From Streptomyces flaveus (GTDB taxonomy: Bacteria; Actinomycetota; Actinomycetes; Streptomycetales; Streptomycetaceae), in NCBI RefSeq assembly GCF_014647675.1, contig NZ_BMPQ01000002.1, forward strand, positions 577,989 to 641,988: a stretch of DNA of 64,000 nucleotides. The letters run 5' to 3'. The notes beneath the pieces were generated by a model. It saw only the letters and a list, made by a program, of their open reading frames with translations. It was not told where the DNA came from and did not search any database. The translations under genes and the position numbers were made by a program. Shown here piece after piece: positions 1 to 8,058 of the stretch (its first letter is position 1; every line of letters starts with the position of its first letter).

Positions 1-176
1 TGCAGCAGAGCGAGGTTGAACCAGGACTCGGACAGCCAGGGCTCCAGGTCCGCCGCGCGCGTGAGCAGCGCGCCCGCGTCCTCGTACCGGCCGTCGCCGA
101 TCAGCGTGAACGCACGGTCGGTGGCCTGCCGCCATGAGGCGGAGGGCCGGTGCCGTCCCTTGCCGAAGATCCTCAC
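1..176 (-). CDS. TPR-like protein, N-terminal fragment (runs off the window)
   Basis: The first 58 codons of a minus-strand gene are visible, starting from GTG at 176 (VRIFGKGRHR...); the rest lies beyond base 1. The segment reads as a tetratricopeptide-type helical pair, with A/L-rich spacing such as GRYEDAGALLTRAADLEP followed by WLSESWFNLALL. TPR proteins scaffold protein-protein contacts; no partner can be inferred from this piece. The GTG was chosen because the coding pattern stops upstream of it. The 219-base gap to the next gene holds this gene's promoter region and nothing else I recognise. Confidence 0.6.
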   Translation of the reverse strand, partial: MRIFGKGRHRPSASWRQATDRAFTLIGDGRYEDAGALLTRAADLEPWLSESWFNLALL

Positions 177-395
177 GATTCCCGCCTGCCAGTTCGTCGA
201 AGAGCGTGCAGCCTCGGGCTGGACTGTGCCCCCTGTTGTCCTCTTCCTCGCATCCAACCACGTACGGCCGGACGGGCGCTCATTACCCAGGGGTTACCCA
301 GCCTGGACCGGGGTCAGACCGCCTGACCTCCTCTCTCCCCTCCCTCCCCCGGGTCCATGCCGGTCCGGCGGTCGACGAGGCCGCCGAGGGACGGT

Positions 396-785
396 TCAGT
401 GCGCCACGTCGGAGGCGAGTGCCTTGGTCAACTGTTCCACCGTGGCCGGTGACTCGCGCTGGAACGCGGCGAGATCGAGGCCGTCGTCGCCCTTGACGGT
501 GAGCAGGGCACGGTCGCCGACGGCGACGACGATGACGTGCCCCGAACCGCAGCGGGCCACCACCTCGCGAAGCGCACCCACCCCGGCGGTTTCGGCCATG
601 CGACGTCCCACACCGAGGGTCGCGGCGGCGAGGGCGGCGACCGACTCGGGGTGAACGGTGTCGGTGTCCGCGACGACGAGGAGGCCGTCCACGGTGGACA
701 GGACGCTCTCGGAGACCCCCATCACCCGTTCACGCAGCGAGGCCAGAATGCCGGTCAGGGAATCGGGCGGTGGGATTTCGGTCAT
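396..785 (-). CDS. Roadblock/LC7-domain protein
   Basis: A 129-aa protein of the Roadblock/LC7 fold, a small alpha/beta module that in bacteria usually partners Ras-like GTPases. The core is visible as VDGLLVVADTDTVHPESVAALAAATLGVGRRMAET, followed by beta-strands GHVIVVAVGDRALLTV. An AGGAG sits 8 nt before the ATG. It is the last gene of a minus-strand cluster (2498 to 396) with a second Roadblock protein, a DUF4388 protein and a charged unknown. No GTPase or DUF742 gene is adjacent, so this is not a standard conservon. The partner is unknown. Confidence 0.8.
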   Translation of the reverse strand: MTEIPPPDSLTGILASLRERVMGVSESVLSTVDGLLVVADTDTVHPESVAALAAATLGVGRRMAETAGVGALREVVARCGSGHVIVVAVGDRALLTVKGDDGLDLAAFQRESPATVEQLTKALASDVAH

Positions 786-874
786 GGATCGTGCTCCTAG
801 GGTTCTGGCATATGCGGCGCTGATATGTTCGATACGGGCTCGACGGAGTCAGCCGGAGGAGTCAGCCGTTGCGG

Positions 875-1264
875 TCAGTCGGAATCCGGAAGGTCGCGTA
901 GCGCCCGGCGTACGCGCCGCAGCATTTCGATCGAGGGCGCCTCGGCGGCCAGTTCCTCGGCCGACAGCATCGACAAGAGAGCGGGCGGGAGTGCGGGCGC
1001 GACCGGGGGCGGGTTCGCGCTACAGGGTTCCGGGGGCGCGCCACGTCGGGGCAACGGTCGGCGTGCGGGCAACGGTGTCCGCACGGGTAAGGAAGCGGGT
1101 TCGGCATCCGGCGGAGGGCGGGCGTCCGTCGTGGCGCTTTCCCGCTTGTGTTCTTGCTCGTCCTTGTGTTCCTGCTCGTCCTCGTGTTCTTGGTCTTGTT
1201 CCTGCGAGGGCGCGGCGTCTTCGCGGTCCCGGGACTGTGCCGCTCGGTCGTCGTCGGTGCTCAC
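875..1264 (-). CDS. Hypothetical charged/proline-rich protein of the Roadblock operon
   Basis: A 129-aa ORF whose GTG (1264-1262) overlaps the TGA of the DUF4388 gene in a GTGA, implying translational coupling. Residues about 10-45 are a highly charged low-complexity stretch dominated by E/D/Q/K/H (QEQDQEHEDEQEHKDEQEHK). A proline-rich middle follows, then a compact helical C-terminus (LSAEELAAEAPSIEMLRRVRRALRDLPDSD) that may be the folded or interaction part. I recognise no family. Its position suggests it works with the two Roadblock-fold neighbours; that is inference only. Confidence 0.65.
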   Translation of the reverse strand: MSTDDDRAAQSRDREDAAPSQEQDQEHEDEQEHKDEQEHKRESATTDARPPPDAEPASLPVRTPLPARRPLPRRGAPPEPCSANPPPVAPALPPALLSMLSAEELAAEAPSIEMLRRVRRALRDLPDSD

Positions 1265-2124
1265 CACCCTCCCTTCTTCTGCTGTCCGACGTCCTGTGCG
1301 GGGGACACACCGCCGGGTCTGCGCTTCGGCAGCGGCGCGGCATCGGGTGCTGCCGGTACGGGGGTGGGCGCCGGTGCGGCGGTGGTCGCGCCTGCCTGCG
1401 GCACACGAGGCGCGGTGCTCGGCCGGCCGTCGGCGGTGGTCCTGGTCTCCCACTGGACGAGGTGGAGGGCCTCCATGCGGATCAGGTCCAGCATGACCGC
1501 GTACAGTCCGCGGCCCAGCGCGAAGGCGATGTCACGTGGCGTACGACGTCCGTTGACGCTGTCCAGGACGTCCCGGTGCCGACGCGCGAGCCATCCGTCG
1601 GAGCCACGGGGCCCCGCCCCGGCGACCGGAGCGGGCCGGACACGTGTCAGCTCGCCCGGCGGCCCCCACAGACGCGACAGCAGCGTCATGCGCCGGGAGG
1701 TCTCCTCGGTCAGCTGCCGCGGCTCGACTCCCGGCTCCGCGACGAGCGCGGGCTCCCGGTCGCTCAGCTCCCAACTGCCCGGAGGGCTCAGCGCCATGGC
1801 GAACGCAGCGTCGAACACGGCTGCGGTACAGACGACTTCGAGTTCGGCGGCGCCGATCAGGCCCTCGGCCACCAGGTGTCCGGCCAGCCGGTCCGCGTCG
1901 GGCTCCGCGGCACACGCGGCCAGCCAGTCCTCGTCACCGATCCGCCCCGAGGTGAGGAGCGCCGATGTGGCGGTCGGCGCCCCCGGCGTCTCGATCGCGC
2001 CCACCAGCCCGTTCCGCAGGTGAATCGCTCCGCCCGGCAAACCGGAGACGCGCACCGTTCCGCTGAAGCCCTCTGCGCGGAGCCCCTGCAGCAGCGCGGG
2101 CACATTGCGTGCCGTGGGCGCCAT
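1261..2124 (-). CDS. DUF4388 (PATAN-like) domain protein
   Basis: A 287-aa protein. The N-terminal ~110 residues (VPALLQGLRAEGFSGTVRVSG, then GGAIHLRNGLVGAIET) have the pattern of the DUF4388/PATAN domain, found in bacterial signalling proteins next to Roadblock and response-regulator modules. The middle is helical (ADRLAGHLVAEGLIGAAELE), and the C-terminus is an A/P-rich tail ending in KKGGW. Its ATG at 2124 overlaps the TGA of the upstream Roadblock gene (ATGA). A longer reading to 2583 would swallow the upstream gene and is rejected. It is probably cytoplasmic; no enzymatic motif is visible. Confidence 0.75.
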   Translation of the reverse strand: MAPTARNVPALLQGLRAEGFSGTVRVSGLPGGAIHLRNGLVGAIETPGAPTATSALLTSGRIGDEDWLAACAAEPDADRLAGHLVAEGLIGAAELEVVCTAAVFDAAFAMALSPPGSWELSDREPALVAEPGVEPRQLTEETSRRMTLLSRLWGPPGELTRVRPAPVAGAGPRGSDGWLARRHRDVLDSVNGRRTPRDIAFALGRGLYAVMLDLIRMEALHLVQWETRTTADGRPSTAPRVPQAGATTAAPAPTPVPAAPDAAPLPKRRPGGVSPAQDVGQQKKGGW

Positions 2125-2498
2125 CACGCCAGTACCTCCGAGGCCCGGTCGCCCAGACTGCGCAGGGCCAGTGCCATATTGACCCGGTCCCGGTCGAGGC
2201 CGGCCGCCAGGATCAGCGGATCGCCCCCCGGTCGCGCCACGGAGAACAGCACATGATGGCGTTTCGTGGTGGTGGTGACCACGCTCTCCAACTCCCCGTC
2301 GGCACCTGCCGCGCCCAGCCGTTCGGCGATGAGGGTGGCGAACTCGGAGACCTCCGGCCCGTCCCCCGCCTCGGCGATGTCTCCCGCGGTGGCGTAGGTC
2401 AGGCCGGTGACCGCGTCGACAAGAGCGACGCCGGTGACCCCCGGGGAATCGAGGAGCCGGTCCAGGGAAGCCTGGAGCGCCGTAGTCATTTCCCCCAT
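2124..2498 (-). CDS. Roadblock/LC7-like protein, first gene of the operon
   Basis: A 124-aa protein (MGEMTTALQASLDRLLDSPG...) of the Roadblock/LC7 type: VTGVALVDAVTGLTYATAGD is the first hairpin-helix unit and ESVVTTTTKRHHVLFSVA the later strands. Two starts are possible: ATG 2498, preceded by GGAGG-type sequence, and ATG 2489, preceded closely by GGGGGAA. I give the first. The gene is divergent from a third Roadblock gene at 2653 across a 154-base gap, so the two transcription units probably share control. Confidence 0.75.
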   Translation of the reverse strand: MGEMTTALQASLDRLLDSPGVTGVALVDAVTGLTYATAGDIAEAGDGPEVSEFATLIAERLGAAGADGELESVVTTTTKRHHVLFSVARPGGDPLILAAGLDRDRVNMALALRSLGDRASEVLA

Positions 2499-2538
2499 TC
2501 GCCCTCCACCTCCCTGGGTCGCACAGTACTTTGAACGA

Positions 2539-2568
2539 CAACTTCCATAACTCACAACAAAGTTGACC
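2539..2568. promoter_or_regulatory. Inverted repeat between divergent Roadblock genes
   Basis: In an unusually AT-rich gap, CAACTT (2539-2544) and AAGTTG (2560-2565) form an inverted repeat with a 15-base spacer. The right half overlaps a TTGACC (2563-2568) that could be a -35 for the rightward gene, but no good -10 follows it. This could be an operator for the divergent promoters. It is weak evidence. Confidence 0.25.
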
Positions 2569-2652
2569 GCTTGCGACCCACAAGCACTTGCATCCGATCG
2601 TAGATGGCCGGACATCGACCGGTCAGCAGCACCGAGGAATTGGGGCAAGACC

Positions 2653-3018
2653 ATGAACATCGACACCGCGCTCAAGGAAGCCATGGCGGTGGAGGGCGCG
2701 ATCGGCATCGCCCTCGTCGACTACGAAAGCGGCATGTCGCTCGGCACGCTCGGCGGCGGCCAGGGCCTCGACCTGGAACTCGCGGCGGCGGGCAACACCG
2801 AAGTCGTACGCGCCAAGATGCGCACCCTGGCCTCACTGGCCATGGACGACGTGATCGAGGACATCCTGATCACACTGGGCAGGCAATACCACCTGGTCAG
2901 GCCGCTCACCAGCAGCAAGGGGACGCTCTTCCTCTACCTGGCACTCGACCGGTCCCGCAGCAACCTGGCGCTGGCCCGGCATGCCCTGAAGCGGATCGAG
3001 AGCGGCCTGGAGGTCTGA
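2653..3018 (+). CDS. Roadblock/LC7-like protein, divergent copy
   Basis: A 121-aa protein, MNIDTALKEAMAVEGAIGIALVDYESGMSLGTLG..., with the same helix/strand order as its divergent neighbour (helix, GIALVDYESG hairpin, long helix, DILITLGRQYHLVRPL strands, C-terminal helix). The G-x-A-L-V-D core is shared with the protein encoded at 2124-2498, suggesting an old duplication. It is a single-gene unit ending at a strong shared terminator. Its likely role is as a homo- or heterodimeric regulatory subunit; the partner is unknown. Confidence 0.75.
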   Translation: MNIDTALKEAMAVEGAIGIALVDYESGMSLGTLGGGQGLDLELAAAGNTEVVRAKMRTLASLAMDDVIEDILITLGRQYHLVRPLTSSKGTLFLYLALDRSRSNLALARHALKRIESGLEV

Positions 3019-3042
3019 ACAGGCCCTCGATCCGAACCCGCT

Positions 3043-3101
3043 GACGTACATACGCGTGGACCGTGATCCTGGTGGGATCACGGTCCACTCGTATGTACGT
3101 C
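3043..3101. terminator. Long bidirectional terminator / inverted repeat
   Basis: Two 27-base arms (3043-3069 and 3075-3101) pair with a single mismatch around a 5-base loop. The element lies between the convergent Roadblock gene (ends 3018) and rsrA (ends 3126), so it can end transcription from both sides. The arms contain the 8-mer GTACATAC-type palindromic end and a GGACCGTGATCC centre. Confidence 0.85.
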
Positions 3102-3125
3102 ACGTCTGTACGGCACGTCCGGAGA

Positions 3126-3440
3126 TCAGGACTCCTGCGGCGTCGCCCGGGGAGAGGCCGTCACGTCGTGCTCGGGCACGGTCTCGCCGGAGCGGATCAT
3201 GTCGATACGGCCCAGGACCTTCGACCGCAGATCGGTCGGCACCTCGTCATGGCCGCAGCACCGCTTGACCAGCTTCTTCACGGCCTCTTCGAGCCCGTAC
3301 TTCTCCAGGCACGGCGAGCACTCCCGGAAGTGCTGCTTGTACTTGTCGCGATCGGAGGGCGGAATCTCACTGTCGAGGAACTCGTAGAGATGATCGAGTA
3401 CCTCACTGCAGTCCGTCTCGTGCGGCTCTCCGCAGCTCAT
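3126..3440 (-). CDS. rsrA: Anti-sigma factor RsrA (zinc-binding, redox-sensing)
   Basis: A 104-aa ZAS-family anti-sigma factor that binds and inactivates SigR in reducing conditions and releases it on disulfide stress. The zinc/redox signature is visible: Cys11 and H-x3-C-x2-C (HFRECSPC), followed by the amphipathic [17 protein letters not shown] helix. The redox function is known from the Streptomyces family; I infer it here from near-identity of sequence and context. It overlaps the 3' end of sigR by 4 bases (ATGA), so the two are co-translated, and it ends at the bidirectional hairpin at 3043-3101. Confidence 0.95.
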   Translation of the reverse strand: MSCGEPHETDCSEVLDHLYEFLDSEIPPSDRDKYKQHFRECSPCLEKYGLEEAVKKLVKRCCGHDEVPTDLRSKVLGRIDMIRSGETVPEHDVTASPRATPQES

Positions 3441-4120
3441 GACCCCGAGCCTTTCGTTCCGTCCGACTCTCCGGCGCCAGCCGGGACCAGGCCACGGTCA
3501 CGGGCGTAGTCCTCGAGCATGCCGCGCAGTTGGCGGCGGCCCCGGTGCAGCCGGGACATCACCGTACCGATGGGTGTCCCCATGATGTCCGCGATCTCCT
3601 TGTACGCAAAGCCCTCGACGTCCGCCAGATAGACGGCGATGCGGAACTCCTCGGGGATCGCCTGGAGCGCTTCCTTGACGTCCGAGTCGGGCAGGTGGTC
3701 GAGCGCCTGCGACTCGGCGGAGCGCAGTCCGGTGGACATGTGCGACTCGGCGCGCGCCAGCTGCCAGTCCTCGATCTCCTCGGCCGCACTGCGCTGGGGT
3801 TCGCGCTGCTTCTTGCGGTACGAGTTGATGAAGGTGTTCGTGAGAATCCGGTACAGCCAGGCCTTGAGGTTGGTGCCCTCGCGGAACTGGTGGAAGGACG
3901 CGTAGGCCTTCGCGTACGTCTCCTGCACCAGGTCCTCGGCGTCGGCCGGATTACGCGTCATCCGCAGCGCGGCCGAGTACATCTGGTCGAGGAATTCCAT
4001 GGCGTCCCGCTCGAAGCGCGCGTTGCGCTCGGCGGTCGACTCCGTACCGCTGCCCTGGCCCTCGGGCTGCTCCGCCTGGCCGTGTTCGGCCCCTGCGTCG
4101 GTCCCAGTGACCGGACCCAC
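3437..4120 (-). CDS. sigR: ECF sigma factor SigR (thiol-oxidative stress)
   Basis: A 227-aa group IV sigma factor directing RNA polymerase to GGAAT-N18-GTT promoters of thiol-homeostasis genes. Region 2 ([26 protein letters not shown]) and region 4 ([28 protein letters not shown]) are clear. The start is GTG 4120 ([10 protein letters not shown]), which gives the usual length; its GAGGAG Shine-Dalgarno abuts the GTG with no spacer. The frame stays open upstream to ATG 4306, adding 62 residues. Together with the SigR-type promoter at 4367-4393, this fits the long, unstable SigR' isoform known in S. coelicolor. It is co-transcribed with rsrA. Confidence 0.95.
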   Translation of the reverse strand: MGPVTGTDAGAEHGQAEQPEGQGSGTESTAERNARFERDAMEFLDQMYSAALRMTRNPADAEDLVQETYAKAYASFHQFREGTNLKAWLYRILTNTFINSYRKKQREPQRSAAEEIEDWQLARAESHMSTGLRSAESQALDHLPDSDVKEALQAIPEEFRIAVYLADVEGFAYKEIADIMGTPIGTVMSRLHRGRRQLRGMLEDYARDRGLVPAGAGESDGTKGSGS

Positions 4121-4366
4121 CTCCTCAAACGATGTAGTAGAACCGAAACCGGTCCCACTCGAATCGGAGGATAGACGACCTGCGGTCGGGGCGGCGTGCC
4201 GATTGGGTCCACCCGCTGCCCGTACGGGGACGGTCTTGGCCGCATGCAGGACGGACCAGTCCAGGTCAGTTGCACTGCTGCGGTTCGGGCAAAGGGTCGA
4301 ACCCATGCGGCGGACTTCCTCTCGTACGAACGGTAAGTACTCGGTGTGAGTACTTCTGCCGCTCTC

Positions 4367-4393
4367 AACAGAAGCCGCTACGGCAACATTCCC
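4367..4393 (-). promoter_or_regulatory. SigR-dependent promoter of sigR (sigRp2-like)
   Basis: On the minus strand the sequence reads GGGAAT (4393-4388), exactly 18 bases, then GTT (4369-4367): a perfect SigR consensus. Transcription would start near 4360, upstream of the in-frame ATG at 4306, so the induced transcript can encode both the long and short SigR forms. Positive autoregulation is established for this system in S. coelicolor. Confidence 0.9.
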
Positions 4394-4409
4394 GCCCCGT
4401 TACAGGGGC

Positions 4410-5054
4410 TTATACGAGTGACGCAAGCCACTTCACGACCTCCTCGGTGAGGATGCCCAGCGCCTGCTCCTGACCGATCTCGGCCCGCTTGGGCACGGCG
4501 AAACCGTGATCTCCGTACGGCACCTCCACAAGGTCGTACGGACCTTCCGGGAACTCCTCCGGCTTCCCGAACGGATCGTTGCCGCCCTGGACGACGAGGG
4601 TGGGCACACCGGCCCCGAGCAGCTCGTCGGCGCGCGACTTCTCCGGCTTGCCCGGCGGGTGGAGGGGGAAGCTGAGCGCGAGGACGGCGACGGCGCCCAG
4701 TTCCTTCGCCGTACGACAGGCCACACGGGCGCCCGCGCTACGGCCGCCCGCCACGACCGGCAGACCGGGCCCGGCGAGCGTCGGCCAGATCCCGCGCCAG
4801 CCCACGTCGAGCGTCTTCGGCGCGGGCGCCAGCTTCTTTCCCGCCACCCGCCAGGGCTGCTCGACGAGGGCCACGGTCACGCCGTGCGCGGGGAGCTCGG
4901 CGGCGAGGGCGCGCAGATCCCGCGCCTCGATGCCGCCGCCGGCTCCGTGGCTCACGGCGAGCACCAGCCGCGCCCGCTGCGCCCGGTGCCAGGTGAGGCG
5001 GGCCGTACCCGCGTCGGTCTCGACCGTCTCGCTGTGCGTAGTCACGTCAGACAC
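4410..5054 (-). CDS. Alpha/beta-hydrolase (Tex30/KANL3-like dienelactone hydrolase fold)
   Basis: A 214-aa cytoplasmic alpha/beta hydrolase. Visible elements are VSHGAGGG (oxyanion region), GRSAGARVA (nucleophile elbow, Ser in G-x-S-x-G), VVQGGNDPFG (acid) and YGDHGFAVPKR (catalytic His). The compact size fits the Tex30/KANL3-like group; the substrate is unknown. GTG 5054 is used as start. It lies one base downstream of the SRAP gene and immediately upstream of the sigR promoter, so it forms a two-gene unit with the SRAP gene. Confidence 0.8.
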   Translation of the reverse strand: MSDVTTHSETVETDAGTARLTWHRAQRARLVLAVSHGAGGGIEARDLRALAAELPAHGVTVALVEQPWRVAGKKLAPAPKTLDVGWRGIWPTLAGPGLPVVAGGRSAGARVACRTAKELGAVAVLALSFPLHPPGKPEKSRADELLGAGVPTLVVQGGNDPFGKPEEFPEGPYDLVEVPYGDHGFAVPKRAEIGQEQALGILTEEVVKWLASLV

Positions 5055-5055
5055 G

Positions 5056-5871
5056 TCAGAAGAGTGTGCCCTCTTCGGGCGCCTCCAGCTCCTCCAGCAG
5101 CTCGGGGCCGTTGTTGCGTACGTTGCTGACCGCCGTGGAGACGGGGTAGGCGCGCATCAGACCCGGCGGGGGCGGCTCGAGCAGGGACCGCAGGTCCTCG
5201 ACTTCCGTTCGGGACGGGTCGAGCCAGGAGTCCCAGCGGTCGGGGGTGAGCATCAGGGGCATACGGGGATGGATGTCGGCCAGCGTGTACGGGCCCTCGG
5301 CCGGGGCCACCGCGAGGGGCGACTTCTCCGCCTCGGTCGTGATGACGGAACAGGTCACCCACCAGGACTGCGGATGGTCGTCGGGCAGCGTCTTGTCCCG
5401 CCAGAACTCGTACAGCCCGGCCATCGCGAAGACGGAGCCGTCGGCGGGCAGCACGAAGTACGGCTGCTTGCGCGGCCGCTTCTTCTTGCCCTCGGCCTCC
5501 AGGTCGCGCTCGGCCTTGCCGGTCACCCACTCGTAGTAGCCGTCCGCAGGGATGATGCAGCGCCGGGTGGAGAAGGCCCGCCGGTACGAGGGCTTCTCGT
5601 GCACGGTCTCCGCCCGGGCGTTGATCATCCGGGCGCCGCCCTCGGGGGTTTTCGACCAGGACGGGATCAGGCCCCATTTGAGCCGGCGCAGCTGGCGAAC
5701 CGGCTTGGGGTCCTCGGCGTCCTTAAGAGGACGGTCCAGTACCGCGTAGACGTCCTTGGTGGGAGCCACGTTGTAGTCGGGTTCGAACTGTTCCTCCGGC
5801 TCCCACTGCTCGACTTCAAAGATTCCTGCGAGATCCTCAGGCCTACGACTCGACGCATAACGTCCGCACAT
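5056..5871 (-). CDS. SRAP-family abasic-site protein (YedK/HMCES type)
   Basis: A 271-aa SOS-response-associated peptidase family protein, which crosslinks to abasic sites in single-stranded DNA through its N-terminal Cys. The invariant MCGRYA start supplies Cys2. Other family motifs seen are [36 protein letters not shown] and HPRMPLML (active-site His). The insertion GKKKRPRKQ is common in actinobacterial members. ATG 5871 is fixed because Cys2 must be residue 2. It is divergent from the M50-like gene across 51 bases. I see no clear actinobacterial SOS box. Confidence 0.92.
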   Translation of the reverse strand: MCGRYASSRRPEDLAGIFEVEQWEPEEQFEPDYNVAPTKDVYAVLDRPLKDAEDPKPVRQLRRLKWGLIPSWSKTPEGGARMINARAETVHEKPSYRRAFSTRRCIIPADGYYEWVTGKAERDLEAEGKKKRPRKQPYFVLPADGSVFAMAGLYEFWRDKTLPDDHPQSWWVTCSVITTEAEKSPLAVAPAEGPYTLADIHPRMPLMLTPDRWDSWLDPSRTEVEDLRSLLEPPPPGLMRAYPVSTAVSNVRNNGPELLEELEAPEEGTLF

Positions 5872-5922
5872 ACGCCCCACCCTGCCAGACTTGGCGGATC
5901 CAAGAGGAGACCCACGCAGACA

Positions 5923-6645
5923 ATGGACGCCATCGCAGCCACCTCCCTGGCCACCCTCTGGGACGAGGTGTTCGGCAGCCAGCCCGACCCCGACATCTGG
6001 GTGGTCGGCGCCACCATGGTCGCCGCTCTCGCCGTGATCGTCCCGCACGGCCTGTGGCGGCTCTCGCGCAACGCCATCACCATCGCCCACGAGGGCGGCC
6101 ACGGCCTGGTCGCGCTGCTCACCGGCCGCAGCCTCAGCGGTATACGACTGCACTCCGACACCAGCGGCCTCACGGTCAGCCGCGGCAAGCCGACCGGCCT
6201 CGGCATGATCCTCACTGCGGCGGCCGGCTACACCGCTCCCCCGCTGCTGGGCCTCGGCGGCGCCGCGTTCCTCGCCGCGGGTCACATCACCGCGCTCCTG
6301 TGGCTGGCCACGCTGCTCCTGGTGGCGATGCTGGTGATGATCCGCAACGCGTACGGCGCGCTCACGGTGCTCCTCACCGGCGGCACGTTCGTGGCGGTGT
6401 CCTGGCTGACGGGCCCCCAGGTCCAGGCGGCGTTCGCGTACGCGGTGGTCTGGTTCCTGCTGCTTGGCGGCGTACGCCCGGCCTTCGAGCTGCAGGCGAA
6501 GCGAAGCCGGGGCGGGGCGGGCGACTCGGACGCGGACCAGCTGTCCCGGCTGACCCATGTCCCGGCCGGGATGTGGCTGTTCCTGTTCCACGCGGTGAGC
6601 CTGTGTTCCCTGATAGGCGGGGGCAGGTGGCTTCTGCAGGTCTGA
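5923..6645 (+). CDS. M50-family membrane metalloprotease-like protein
   Basis: A 240-aa polytopic membrane protein with a zinc-protease HExxH variant, HEGGH ([15 protein letters not shown]), near residue 60, followed by several hydrophobic helices and a cytoplasmic [15 protein letters not shown] loop. This matches the M50B-like peptidases of actinobacteria, which cut in or near the membrane. An AGAGGAGA ribosome site precedes ATG 5923. The substrate is unknown. It is probably monocistronic, since the 80 bases to aroA carry a repeat fragment. Confidence 0.8.
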   Translation: MDAIAATSLATLWDEVFGSQPDPDIWVVGATMVAALAVIVPHGLWRLSRNAITIAHEGGHGLVALLTGRSLSGIRLHSDTSGLTVSRGKPTGLGMILTAAAGYTAPPLLGLGGAAFLAAGHITALLWLATLLLVAMLVMIRNAYGALTVLLTGGTFVAVSWLTGPQVQAAFAYAVVWFLLLGGVRPAFELQAKRSRGGAGDSDADQLSRLTHVPAGMWLFLFHAVSLCSLIGGGRWLLQV

Positions 6646-6660
6646 AGCACGGCGCGCCCG

Positions 6661-6684
6661 GCGGGGGCGCGACCAGCCACAACG
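6661..6684 (+). repeat. Fragment of a dispersed Streptomyces intergenic repeat
   Basis: Twenty-four bases (core CGACCAGCCACAACG) recur with one mismatch at 9543-9566 in this window. The core belongs to a repeat I recognise between many Streptomyces genes. Here only this core is kept; the hairpin head seen in the second copy is absent. Confidence 0.6.
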
Positions 6685-6725
6685 CTCCCGCACTCGAAGC
6701 ACGGCCGACTACTAGAGTGGGGCCC

Positions 6726-8042
6726 ATGGCCCCGAACCCCGCGAACACCGCCCTCTGGCCCGCCCCGCACGCGAGCGGAGCCGTCGACGCGACCGTCCAC
6801 GTGCCCGGGTCCAAGTCGGTCACCAACCGGGCCCTGGTGCTGGCCGCCCTCGCGGCCGAGCCCGGCTGGCTGCGCCGTCCCCTGCGCTCCCGCGACACCG
6901 TGCTGATGGCCGACGCCCTGCGTGCCATGGGCGTCGGCATCGAGGAGGGCGTGGGCCCGGACGGCTCCGGCGAGGCCTGGCGTGTCATCCCCTCGGGCCT
7001 GCAGGGCCCGGCCACGGTCGACGTCGGCAACGCCGGCACGGTGATGCGCTTCCTGCCGCCGGTCGCCACGCTCGCCGACGGCCCCATCCGCTTCGACGGC
7101 GACCCGCGTTCGTACGAGCGTCCCCTGAACGGCGTGATCGACGCACTGCGCGCCCTCGGCGCCCGTATCGACGACGACGGCCGCGGCGCGCTGCCGCTGA
7201 CCGTGCACGGCGGCGGGGCCCTGGAGGGCGGTCCTGTGGAGATCGACGCGTCCTCGTCCAGCCAGTTCGTGAGCGCGCTGCTGCTGTCAGGGCCGCGCTT
7301 CAACCAGGGCGTCGAGGTACGGCACACCGGCTCGACGCTGCCCTCCATGCCGCACATCCGGATGACCGTCGACATGCTGCGGTCGGTCGGCGCCCAGGTG
7401 GACACCCCGGAGTCGGGCGGCGAGCCGAACGTCTGGCGGGTCACGCCCGGCGCGCTGCTCGGCCGCGATCTGACGGTCGAGCCCGACCTGTCGAACGCCC
7501 AGCCGTTCCTGGCGGCGGCCCTGGTCACCGGCGGCCGGGTCGTCGTCCCCGACTGGCCCGCGCACACCACCCAGCCCGGTGACAGGCTGCGCGAAATCTT
7601 CACCGAGATGGGCGGTTCCTGCGAACTGACCGACCGGGGCCTGGAGTTCACCGGCTCCGGCGCGGTCCACGGCATCGACGTGGACCTCGGCGAGGTCGGC
7701 GAGCTGACCCCCGGCATCGCGGCGGTGGCGGCCCTCGCCGACTCGCCCTCCACCCTCCGGGGCGTGGCCCATCTGCGTCTGCACGAGACGGACCGCCTGG
7801 CCGCGCTCACCAAGGAGATCAACGAGCTGGGAGGCGACGTCACCGAGAGCGCCGACGGACTGCACATCCGCCCGCGTCCGCTGCACGGCGGGGTCTTCCA
7901 CACGTACGACGACCACCGCATGGCCACCGCGGGCGCGATCATCGGTCTCGCCGTGCCGGACGTACAGATCGAGAACGTGGCGACGACGGCGAAGACCCTG
8001 CCGGACTTCCCCGACCTGTGGACCGGAATGCTCGGGAACTGA
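6726..8042 (+). CDS. aroA: 3-phosphoshikimate 1-carboxyvinyltransferase (EPSP synthase)
   Basis: A 438-aa enzyme of the shikimate pathway, transferring enolpyruvyl from PEP to shikimate-3-phosphate in aromatic amino acid synthesis. Substrate-binding motifs visible are [17 protein letters not shown] (Lys/Ser), [10 protein letters not shown] (the GNAGT signature), [14 protein letters not shown], and C-terminal HETDRL and [11 protein letters not shown] 6726 is right for the family N-terminus. rsgA starts 16 bases downstream in the same direction and is probably co-transcribed. Confidence 0.97.
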   Translation: MAPNPANTALWPAPHASGAVDATVHVPGSKSVTNRALVLAALAAEPGWLRRPLRSRDTVLMADALRAMGVGIEEGVGPDGSGEAWRVIPSGLQGPATVDVGNAGTVMRFLPPVATLADGPIRFDGDPRSYERPLNGVIDALRALGARIDDDGRGALPLTVHGGGALEGGPVEIDASSSSQFVSALLLSGPRFNQGVEVRHTGSTLPSMPHIRMTVDMLRSVGAQVDTPESGGEPNVWRVTPGALLGRDLTVEPDLSNAQPFLAAALVTGGRVVVPDWPAHTTQPGDRLREIFTEMGGSCELTDRGLEFTGSGAVHGIDVDLGEVGELTPGIAAVAALADSPSTLRGVAHLRLHETDRLAALTKEINELGGDVTESADGLHIRPRPLHGGVFHTYDDHRMATAGAIIGLAVPDVQIENVATTAKTLPDFPDLWTGMLGN

Positions 8043-8058
8043 CGGGCGGACACGGACC

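Noticed and set aside
1261..2583. A single 440-aa ORF covering the DUF4388 gene and the gene before it
   Set aside because: The upstream part is out of frame with the clear Roadblock-like coding sequence at 2124-2498; the ATG at 2124 overlapping the stop is the natural start.
2124..3018. Conservon (cvn) operon
   Set aside because: The GTPase, DUF742 and sensor kinase genes are missing from the window.
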